From Nymphaea colorata (taxonomy: Eukaryota > Streptophyta > Magnoliopsida > Nymphaeales > Nymphaeaceae), in NCBI RefSeq assembly GCF_008831285.2, contig NC_045145.1, positions 15,950,040-16,014,039 of the forward strand: a stretch of DNA of 64,000 nucleotides, in the 5' to 3' direction. How positions within the stretch are numbered: position 1 is the stretch's first letter; each line of letters opens with the position of its first letter. Below the pieces are notes generated by a model. The model searched no databases and was not told the origin of the DNA. It saw only the letters and a program-made list of their open reading frames with translations. The translations under genes and the position numbers were made by a program. This document shows, one piece after another, positions 36,744 through 47,400 of this stretch.

Positions 36744-39700
36744 ATGAACTCTCCAGTAGCACAGTTTGCCATCTCAGGGAGGATGGGTTTGTACGAAGCA
36801 AGTCATAACCATTGGGGACAATCATTTAAACCTGAAAGTAGCCTTACGTCTATGATTTTGGAACCGGATCAAAAGGTAGACATCAGAGTAGGCATCAGAG
36901 TTTGTTAATTTGGCTTGACATGCTGAATCATGTTGGATTACATTTTATAGGTGGAAGATTCACTTCATGGGACACCAGAGACTTCAAAGAGTTCTGATCA
37001 AGAGACAAATAAGCCGAATGATAAGGTGAGTGTGTTTTTGCGCTTTTTGATTGACTGTTTGTAGAATTTGTCATATGACATTAGTTCTTCCTATTTTAAC
37101 CTTGCTTATTTTTCTTACCTCATCCAATTAAACTTCGACCTTTTAACTATATCGTTTTGAAAGTGCTATCTTTGAGCACTTAGTTAACCTATGATTTGGT
37201 AACCGTCTCTATCTCTCTCTCAACCCTTTCTTCTTCCAATGTTTGAAGCTTGGAAAAGTTTTTTGTACAACATTGAATCTGTTTCAATCCAACACATAAC
37301 GGATGGATGTATTAGGTTGTGTGCTTTTCAAGGAACACAAACCATATCCCCTTTTTTTTTCCTGTGGGAAATGGGTTTGATTTCTATTCTATGCAGTATG
37401 TTGTCTTCTAAATGCACATACATAATAATTACTTTTTTCTTCATCCGCTTGTTCAATGTGAATCTCATGTAATTTTATGTTTTATCTGTTGAATGTCTAG
37501 GGACAAACAATCAGTTGTTGGTTCTATTTACTGAAAGGATTACCCTGTTATCAACTATTTAAAAATTTGTTGTTTGTCTAGGCTTCAAGTTCTAGTGAGG
37601 ATTTTTTTCTGCTCTGCTTCTGTAGGTGTTTTATTGTTTTCTTATCTAAATTTGATATTGCGGTTACTTTTAACAGCTATAAGTGATCAATCCTCATGAT
37701 TTCAAACTTACCTCATGTTTTTCCATGTCTTTGCTCCATGTTCATGTATGTTCGTATTTGAAATCTCAGATAAGAACTGATGGGTAGTTATTCTAACTTA
37801 ATGTTTGTCTTTCTCCTTGGCATCAGTTTTCTGTTTAATTACCAAGGTTGATGATATGTTAAAGTTTGCAACTGGGTTGTTGATTGGGATAGTATATGTG
37901 CAGGTGCTCAGGCGTTTGGCACAAAATCGAGAGGCTGCACGAAAAAGCCGTTTGCGGAAAAAGGTAAGGTGAAAGTATCTGTGTAAGTCAATGAAGCAAG
38001 ATATGGTGGCACTATCATGATTCATGTCCAATTTGATGTTCTTGTAATAGGCATATGTTCAGCAGCTAGAGTCAAGTCGTTTAAAGTTGACACAGTTAGA
38101 GCAGGAACTTGAAAGGGCGAGACAGCCGGTATGTGGGTCCCATGCAAGCTATTCCGCTTCTTTTTTCCTTTTCTAATTTTGATTTGACATTTATTGAACT
38201 AAATACTCAATTGGTGGTGTTGTACCAAATACAGGGTGTACATTTTAGTGGAAGCTGTGGAGATTCCAATCATGGAATCCCTGGAGCTAGTACCAATACA
38301 GGTTTACTATTTTTAAAGAAATGCTCTTTTATATTTGTTTCAAGTAGACACAGTGGATTAATTTTCAGAAAACTTGGATGTTCCTAAATGGCATGTGCTT
38401 TAATAGAAGTAGTTCTGTATTGTCACTATGAAATTTCATGACAATTGCTCTGACGGGTCTATACCCAAGTATTTGAGATTGAGAAAAAGTAATATTCTAA
38501 ACATCTTGGGAGGATATTGATACTCGTCTTGAAGAAGAAATGGAAAAAAAAAAAAAATTCAAGTAGGGACATGATGCTTTTGCATTCAATATGAACACAC
38601 ACACACACACACACATATGCACTGTCTTGACACTTTGGGGTTTATATTCTATGCCTTCATTTTCAACTTTTGATGCATTGCCATGGGAAATTGTAGGCAT
38701 TGCAATGTTCGAGATGAACTACAATAACTGGGTCGAAGGGCAAAATAGGCAAACTCGTGAACTTAGAGCTGCTTGTCAGGCACATGTGACTGATCTAGAG
38801 CTTCGGATGCTTGTGGAAACTGGTCTTGCACATTATGATGACCTTTTCAGCATGAAAGCATTGGCAGCAAAATCTGATGTCTTTTATCTACTATCAGGCA
38901 TGTGGAGAACTTCTGCTGAGCGCTTTTTTCTTTGGATTGGTGGATTCCGCCCTTCAGAACTCCTTAAGGTCTCAATTTGCTGTTTTATTATTTTGCTAGT
39001 TCTTTGTCTTTCTCCTTAATAGCTAAGGTATTTGCTTGTGGCTTAAGGTTGGTTAATATAAGTTTTGAACATGCTTGTTGTTGTTTGACTGTGAATGTAG
39101 TCCTTTTAACTTTTTTAGCGCTATGTGTGCCTTTTAAATGTAGCTTTATACGAAGTATTGGTTACAAAATTTTTTCATGCCTAATTGAGAACTTTTTGGG
39201 GCCTAGCTTTTAATTTTACCATGTTGGTATCTTTTTCCATCTGTACCATATATGCTCTTACAAGTTAGCTGGTCGTTATTGTGGTACTGTGTCTTTTGTT
39301 ACACCTGCTTCTTGTTGTTGGTGTTAGATAGTTAGGTAGTTGGCAAAAACTTGATTAAGTTTATAAGTATCCAGAAGTTGTATCTCTGTCTGTATGCCTC
39401 GAAAAGGCATTGTTGAATCTATGAATATCAGAGCGAAATATCCATTGCTAGGATGAAGAAAATATGCTAGTTTTATTTCTTTTTTCTTTTTTTTTTGCTG
39501 CAAAAAAAAAATTCTAGTTACTTGCTATTGATGATGGAAAAATTCAACGTTCAGTGCATTGCTACCTTGGAACTTTATATTGCTTTACTACAATGATTTT
39601 TTGTACCCCATTGTTTGAGCTTCTTTTTTATATGAATCCAAGATTCTGCTGCTACTTTTGCTAAATTTGAGGAATGATTTAGTTGTTCCTTTCATTCCTT

Positions 39701-41354
39701 GTACTTATTATTATTCTTCTTTGTTTTTTCTGTTTTGTCTATTATTTACGCTTACGGAATATTATGATTTGAACTTCTGTCAGGATATGCAGCTTTATTA
39801 TCTTTGATCTTATTTCCTTCTTAATTCTGAACGTCATGACAATCTTTTCCCTTTTTTGCTGATACTTTCATTGTTGTACACCTTAAAGTGATATCATAGC
39901 TATGAAGTTGGCCTTTATTTTGGCATCTTTATTGCACTGTCATTCCCAAATAAACTTGCAAAAATTTCGTCGTAAAAAAATTAAAACCATGCATCAAGAA
40001 ATGGAAATTTCTAAATCATAAATATCTGAAAATTTATATCCCTCTGTTTATGAACATGTGAATCTTAATTTCTTTGGATGGTTAATTGGTTGTAGTTGTT
40101 ACTCTTTCTTGTATCCTTTGCTTGTAAGATCCTTTTGGCCCTTTTGCCAGTCTTTCTCCATGTGCTTACCTGAAACTTATGTGTTCTCCATCACATGGAT
40201 TTTGGATGTTTACACCCATGGTTGGGGTTCATTATGTCATGCTATCCAAGCAGGGACTATAGTCACTCAGTTTTATGCTATTCCTAGTATGTTCAAAACT
40301 CTCAGAACTGTTGTTGAATAATTTCACAACTTGTGGTGGGAAGGATCAAACACCAAGCTTCATATCACTATTTTTTTGGGAATCTAAATGCATACAAATA
40401 TACCTACATCCATGCACAAAATGGAAATCAGCAGCACATGAAAACATTTTAGCTCATATGAATAAAAATTTTCATAAGGTGGTTCTTGAATATCCTGAAT
40501 TTTCCATGTTGTTGTTTCTTATAACATTCACCTCAACATGCATAAATTCGATTTGTATCTATTGGGTTTACATTTGGATTCTGTTTGTTAAGAGTTGGAT
40601 ATACCAGGAGCGGTTGATATATCTGCAAATTTGATATTAAGGGGTTTGAAGAAATGTAGCTTGCATCTTCGGACAAACAGTGTCATGTACCCATTTATGT
40701 CATATTGCCTTATGGTTGTGTTTTCCTCATTTTCGTACTTGCAGATTCTCAGACCACAACTTTATCCTCTAGCTGAGAACCAGGTCCTGGCTATTTGTAG
40801 CTTGGAGCAATCATCATTGCAGGCTGAAGATGCTCTATCTCAAGGAATGGAGAAATTGCAGGAAACCTTGGCCGAGGCATTAGTATCCACTTCTGTGGGC
40901 TCACCAAATGTTGCAGACTATATGGGGCAAATGGCTTCTGCCATGGACAAACTGGAGGGGCTTGCGAACTTTGTGCTGCAGGTGAAGTTTCTTTGTTCAG
41001 CTATGTGGGCTTGATGCACTTTCAATCAGTTTGCCTTCTTAAATTTCCTTTTAAGTCAGGTGGGATTTAGTTAGGGGGATAACCATGTGAATCCAGATTC
41101 AGCAAACTTATCTGTAGGGAGGAGGAAAAAAAAGAAAAAAATCCCCACCAAGATTCAACTCATTAGTTAACTCATTCCTATGAATAAAACTTTTGAAGCA
41201 GGCTGACAACCTGAGACAGCAAACTCTGCAGCGGATGTATCGGATCCTGACAGTCAGACAATCTGCTCGAGGCCTTCTTGTTTTGGGCGATTACTTCCAG
41301 CGTCTCCGGGCTCTAAGTTCACTTTGGACAGCCCGTCCGCGTGAACCTGCCTAA
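36744..41354 (+). CDS. TGA-type bZIP transcription factor, TGA1/TGA4-like clade
   Basis: Eight coding exons, 36744-36875, 36951-37025, 37904-37963, 38051-38128, 38235-38301, 38697-38968, 40745-40981 and 41202-41354, keep the frame and give 357 residues, close to Arabidopsis TGA1 (368). The N-terminus (MNSPVAQ...LYEASHNHWGQSFK, then EDSLHGTPETS) matches the TGA1/4 style. The bZIP is at about 70-110 (LAQNREAARKSRLRKKAYV and a short zipper). The C-terminal DOG1-type region follows, with WRTSAERFFLWIGGFRPSE, LQAEDALSQGMEKLQ, QARGLL-like RQSARGLLVLGDYFQRLRAL and an ARPREPA end. TGA factors bind TGACG (as-1) elements in the nucleus and work with NPR1-type cofactors in salicylic-acid responses. Cys246 aligns with TGA1 Cys260, but the second redox cysteine position is Ser252, as in TGA2-type proteins. 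All introns are GT-AG; the largest is 38969-40744. Confidence 0.95.
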
Positions 41355-42227
41355 ACAAACAACCTGGTCTGCTCTCGTTTCCAACGTGTGCCTTCCAGCT
41401 CTGATTTCTTTGAATGAAACGAAACTGTACAAGGCAAGCCATTGTAACTCAAGGAAACATATGAAACAGCAGCAGCTATGTTGATGAAGCATCTTCACTG
41501 AAGCTACTTGTAGTATTTATCTTTGTTGTGTTAGTTTTCTGCTCGGCAGAAAATTGTATATTATGGTGCTAAAGTTGGGTCCTGTTATTTTAGTGAGCAT
41601 GGTGAAAAAGCTGTGTCAATTCACATGTGGAGAACATGTCATTAGTTCCAAGTAAGTTTTAATTTGCAATTGCCAGTATCATTTCTGGTGACGTGGTTTA
41701 CGCATCGATGGTGGTTTATGCATCGATGGGCTACTGTGATGTTGTTGGGAGTTATAATAATCTGTTGTTTGAGGTGGATACAGTTGCGAGAAGAATGTCA
41801 ATTCAGGTCCAGTTCCTCGCGTCTGTGGAACTGCGGGACAAACGCGGCCCCTTTTTACTAAGCAATGGATGCCTTTGAAGTTTGAAATGCTGACAATGCG
41901 TGTTCGTGGACCTCTGTTTCACGTTTGCTCTGTGCTTCGGATGCCCTCAAACAACCGGCTTCAGATCCTTGCTTTTGAGGATTTGAGGTACATGTTCGAT
42001 TCATAGTGTGTTTGTTTCTGGCGTTCTCTGGATAATGGCAGTGATGGAAACTGATATTGACAAATCAATGTCTTCATCAGTAAAGCCGAGGTATTCACTG
42101 GAGACAGTTTTCTGAGCAAATTATAGCGATCTATCGATTATCACTTTGCTTTTCTAAGAAACTCAGAGGTCGGAAAAAAGAAGAGTGAGTGAATGAAACC
42201 AAGAGGACAACAAAAGGAAATTCAAAA

Positions 42228-42301
42228 TGGCGTCGCCCGGACTCGAACCGGAGACCTTCAGTCTGTTAGACTGACGTGATAACCAACTACACCACGACAC
42301 C
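42228..42301 (-). tRNA. tRNA-Val (AAC)
   Basis: Read on the minus strand, the 5' half GGTGTCG pairs with CGACGCC to make a 7-bp acceptor stem (one G-T), followed by discriminator A. The anticodon loop is CTAACAG, giving AAC, closed by TCAGT/ACTGA. The T-arm has TCCGG-TTCGAGT-CCGGG. There is no intron and no encoded CCA. A TTTT terminator follows immediately downstream on the minus strand. Confidence 0.96.
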
Positions 42302-42739
42302 TTACATGTTTATCTTTGATGAGGGGATAAATACCCGTGAATTTAGAGATATAAGGTAGAGTGGACTTGGTCTTTTTCCACAATGCTGTTCTCATCGTCG
42401 GGTTGCAACGATAGAGGAGTAACCGTTTCCAAGTAATATTCTCTCCATTTGAAGCATTGCTGTTAATTGGATTTGTATCCAGAAGACTTCGGACGTCGGA
42501 TTTTAAAATATTTGGTCCCCTGTTTCAAGTTAGTTTAAATATGGAAAAGGATATGGGACAGAAGGCAAAGATCTGACAATGAGTGAGGCCATTCATAATA
42601 ACAGATGTATGTTGGAAGCTTTTGCAATATTCGTGGTGGTTTCATGTGTTTGTAAGTCGTGGATCGGACCCATTTGAATCCCACGAAGTGGGGAAAAAAA
42701 AATTCCGCCAAAAAAATATCTAAGGTAAAACGAAGCAAG
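42302..42739. other. Spacer between the two tRNA genes
   Basis: AT-rich sequence. Just upstream of the tRNA-Val gene on the minus strand there is a TATTTA/CAA-type stretch of the kind found before plant tRNA genes. The 142-residue minus-strand open frame at 42535-42963 runs through the tRNA-Arg gene and is not a gene. Confidence 0.6.
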
Positions 42740-42812
42740 CGACTCCACTGGGGATCGAACCCAGAATCTCTGGTTCCGTAGACCAGCGCCTTATCCATTG
42801 GGCCATGGAGTC
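42740..42812 (-). tRNA. tRNA-Arg (ACG)
   Basis: On the minus strand the acceptor arms GACTCCA and TGGAGTC pair fully, with discriminator G. The anticodon arm is CTGGT-CTACGGA-ACCAG, giving ACG, which is read as ICG for CGU/CGC/CGA. The T-arm contains GGTTCGATCCC. There is no intron. A T-run lies a short way downstream on the minus strand. It lies 438 bp from the tRNA-Val gene in the same orientation. Confidence 0.96.
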
Positions 42813-44476
42813 GTAGTTGACGATGCTCACTAACGTTTTTTACTTGATTCTGCCAGGCGCACTGGATCGTCGCTCCACCTACCGTAACATTAAATCTATG
42901 CCAGTTTGAAGACCCCAAGCAAAAATATTCGGACTTTGCTGACCCAATACCAGAAGAAGCCAAGGGTGCAAATTATCCGGTTATCTGCATTCGGACCTCT
43001 GCTCTCAAGGAGGTTTCATGTGAATCCAGTTAGGGACGGATTGCGAGTTTGGAAGACGGATATTATCTTAAAGCGAGAAATGTGAATCATAAGGTTGGAA
43101 GTGACATCGTAATGTCAAAAGTCGGATGCAGCGGAAATATAATAAAACAACTGTACGAGAGTCCAATCACTCAGCTAGGTCCATCAATTCAGCAAAGTGT
43201 TCTCAGACTACTGTACGAAAAAATAGAATAATCTGATCTTCGTTTAGTTTTTTCTCTTCGCTTTGATGAAATCTTTGTCATTGCAATAGTGATTTTATAA
43301 AAACACCACAGTGGTTTGCAACTCAGAAAGAAGTTGTAATATGCAATCTCACTTTCAAGTTTCAACATGTGACAGACCAAGTATCAAAGGACTGTTAATT
43401 TGCAGGAATCCAACATATTACTATGCAAACTGTTTGTGTTAGTTGCATCAGTTTCTAGTTTCTACCGAGCAGGATTGACCAATCAAAAGCAGGAAAATGA
43501 ACAGTCTCAGGTGTCCAAAGGTACCACAACGAATAGTGAAGGGTACATAATGCAAAAGATGTCTCCAGGTATATACGTATATCTATGTAGGCAACTACAT
43601 TTGCAGACAGCACATGCCTCTCCCAAGAACTCAATCTTCTTCACCCTAAGAAAATGGCCTTCATCTTCTCCCTCAATACTAAATAGCTCATCCTTTTTTC
43701 CTTTCTCAAGGTACACATCCCGCCCATTCACTTCCTCTCTCTAGAAAACTCATCTCCTGCCTCTCACAGCCATGGATCCATCGCCTCCAACCACCTCGTC
43801 TTTTACCACAAGCATCCTAAGGTATGTCCTTTCTAGTGTTGACAATTAGGTGGCTGTTCCTGTATTTGGCGTCTGGGAGGTATTGGTTGGATCTTGCAGG
43901 CAAGGATGGAAAAGATCAACCGCCGCTCCATCTACCAGTTGAACTACAATGACGGCGTGAGGACTTGAATGCTTCCTCTATGCTGCCATGACTTCTCAAT
44001 GTGAGTCTCATTCCCCGCTGCCACCACCCCTCACCGGCTGGCAAGGAAAAGAGGTACGTTCCTGCAGACTTCTCCTCAGGGAGAGGGAGAGAGATAGCGG
44101 TTAGCACAATGGCGTTGACGTCCGACTTCTCTCCCCTACTCAATTCTGGATGGCAGGATATATCTATCCAATAAGTTAAAGTCGTGTTTGAATAGTTCTC
44201 GAGGAGTATCTGAAACAGCAGATATCTGGTCTTCGCAGACAAAAACTTCAGAATTCACAAACTCTTGCTCCAATTTTTCACAAGATTACAAGATTTTTGC
44301 CCATAATTGCGTGATGCAAGAGAGAAGAGATCAAACTCATAAGTTTAACAACGCTTTGACAAAAAGTGCACGCAGATCTGAAGAATCCCCAGTTATTGAT
44401 GTCCATTCGCAGGGGAAACAAAGAATACTAACTTCGTCCTCCATAGAGTTGGATCAGATTCTACACCAAGATCTCG
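42813..44476. other. Region between tRNA-Arg and the end of the aminotransferase gene
   Basis: The part next to 44476 should contain the aminotransferase 3' UTR, which is on the minus strand. An ATG in good context at 43771 (+) opens 17 codons up to a plausible donor near 43821/43822, but the joined frame stops after 13 more codons and I cannot support a gene. The plus-strand open frame 44188-44553 overlaps the last aminotransferase exon in antisense. Confidence 0.5.
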
Positions 44477-47400
44477 TCAAATCCCTGACATTGCATAGTC
44501 CACTGCATCTACAAGGAAGTCTGCAGGCAATGAAAAAGAAACCAAGATGTTAACAGCTCCTGCTAAGAAGATGACCGCAATTACTAGAACCAAACGTCAC
44601 AGGGGTCCCCGAAGCACTAAAGATCCTTGATTGAAATTGTCAAGACAGGACCACTAAAACCATGTTTTTTATTTCGTCCATAAATGCACGCGCTAGCGAG
44701 AGAGAGAGAGAGAGAGAGAGACCTGCATCTTCCTTTGTGAAACACATAGGTGGCTTTATCCTGAAAACGTTGCCATGAAGTCCACCTTTTCCAATCAACA
44801 CTCCCAAGTCTGAGATATATAGCATAACTTCAGAAAGAAATCAACCAGAAAGAGAAAAGTAAAAATAATAGGTTCACCTAATAGCTTTACCTACGGGAAC
44901 TTGCTGTGGTAGGCATTCAACATATTACCTTTTAATTTTTCAAAGATGATCGAAGTTTCTGCCTTGGCTGGCGTCTTCATTTGTCTATCAGTCACAAGTT
45001 CAACCCCCACCATTAAGCCCCTTCCTCTTACATCCCCAATAACTACAAAAAGTTTAAACTTTTAGCTAGAGGAGTCTGCTGCTAGTCACAATAAAGACAA
45101 CTCAGTGGCCAAAGGGAGTTAAGTCACAAATTAGCCTATTAAGTGGACAGTTCATTTCGGTACAGAGAAATAGAAAAGTGCATGAAAAAAGGTATGGAAG
45201 TAAAGAAGACTTTCTGAAGACTTGTTATATTATATTTATACTCTTTTCAATACAGATGAAATTGAACATGAAGAAAATGCAGACTGTAAACCTATTTTCA
45301 ATAATTAAGAAACAAAGTTGTGATTAATATGATTTCAGAAAGGAAAGGCACTTTCAGATCAAAGACATTAATTTGGATCAGATACAGTAGCAGCCGTTTC
45401 ACGTAGAAACTTACCATCACCAATTGGCCATGACAGCAGTTCGCCTCTTTGTGGTTTATCAGACAAAGCTTACACATGAATGACAGCTCTAATGCATGCA
45501 GGATCTCTTTCATCTGGCTAAGACATCCCATGGTCTAAAAAGCTAGAAATGCTGCCGTATGCTGAGAGGTTGAATGAGGATTAGGAAGGACATTAACAGC
45601 TGCACTGATGACTCCAATAATGGACAGAAGGGCAGGAACTTTGATCATATTCATTGAAAGATTGAGATGAGTAGCAATAAACTTGCAGTGTGCAAGTTGG
45701 CTAAAATCAGTCATAGAGTCTACAGCTAGAACTTAAGTTGGTAACTTGGTAAAGGTGCTTCACACACAGTCTAGCCCATGTTTCACTAATTTCAGCTTGA
45801 AGATGAATAAATGCTTCCCATAGCTGCTTCACTTGACACAGAAAATTTCAAACAGGCAGTGGAATTTAGGGCCTAAGTCACACGGACGTTTCACTTTTGC
45901 CGCTGCACCCCCGTCGACACAACTTGGGTGAGGGTGCATAAGCGGGTGCGACTTCAACTTAAACCCACAATCGGTCAAGAGGAGTCGGATGCGGTCAGCC
46001 GCACCCAACCATTTCTCCATTTTCAACACGCACCTAACTCGTGTTTGACTCAAGTCAGGTGTGATCAACCCATGTCAATTCTATGTGTCCTTTTTTTTTG
46101 TCTTTTGTTTTTAAATTATTTCATTATAAGTATTGAAAAGGGGGTTAGGGAACTGCCCAATCCCTTTGGAATTCGGCCTTCCATGTGTGTGTGGAGAGAC
46201 TTGATAGACGATGGATTTCCAGTGGCCATCAGTGCGACGGCGACCTGAGACTGTCTTCCAGTAGCGACCTTCAGCCCTTCCCTGGCACAAGGCAACCGAC
46301 ATTCAGTCCTCTAGCAGCCAGTGTTTTTCTTTTATCAGCTTTTAGTCATTCGGTGACCAGCGACAATGATATGAGATGGTGGGCTGTAGTCCAGTCCTCC
46401 AACATTCTCAGTTGAGTTTTATTATTCTATCAAGTGTCAACTACCACTCATTTTTTCACTGTTGTCCATTTTTTTTCCAGTTTCTTTTTTAACGTGTGTG
46501 ATGACTGATGAATAATTGTTTGCTCTTGCTGCAACCCTGATTTTTTATATTTACTGTGTGTTTTTCAGTTCTTATTGGTGATGTACCGTTTTTTTAGGAT
46601 TTTATAATTATCGTCTGAAATATGTAATTGTTTTATTGCTGTTTTTATAATATACGATATACAGTTGCGTTGTAACTTGCCATTTTAACATTTTGTTTTA
46701 CACTTTTACTGCTGTTTTGTATCATGGTATACATTGTTGGCTGTTGGTTGTAATATATTAATATATAAATTTTGTTACTTATATTATAGGTGCAGCCGTG
46801 TTCTACTTTCCAAATATTAATTTTAATTTCTCCCTTTGCATATATCTTAGTATGTTATATTACTAAGTTACAATATTTACTATATATAATATATGCTGTT
46901 CTAAACTTCTAATATGGTCGTATGCATTATGTTCAATACATTAATAACTTAAAAGACTCGTTGGGTTGTTGATTTGCAATTTTGAATTTGTTATTTGATA
47001 AATGATAATTGTTTATAGACAATTTGCTATATATATATCTTTATATTTATATAATAAATTAATAATAATAATAATAAATATTCTCACGGCACCGTCACAC
47101 CTAAATTTTTTGGGATGTGCCGCTCCGCCACCCACATCCGCATCCGCACCCACACCCCGCACCTATGTGACATAGTTTAAGGCACTACTGGTTCTTCAAC
47201 TTTTCTTAAACTAATCACAATACAGCGACCACTTGGGGATGTGTAAAAGTCCATGTTAGGTTCTAAAATGATGAAAACAGTTTCATTGTGCTGAACATCA
47301 ACACCATAACAGAGGAAGGCAGAAGAAAAGGTCAAGGGAGCATTGGCCTGAGAGAGAGAGAGAGAGAGAAAGGTGTTTCCATGTAGATTCAAGAAAAAAA

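Noticed and set aside
43507-43990. Possible small gene with ATG in good context at 43771 and a plausible intron to about 43900
   Set aside because: The joined frame ends after about 30 residues and no family is recognisable. Other frames lack a start.
44188-44553. 121-residue plus-strand open frame
   Set aside because: It overlaps the last AGT2 exon in antisense and the AGT2 3' UTR; no recognisable domain.
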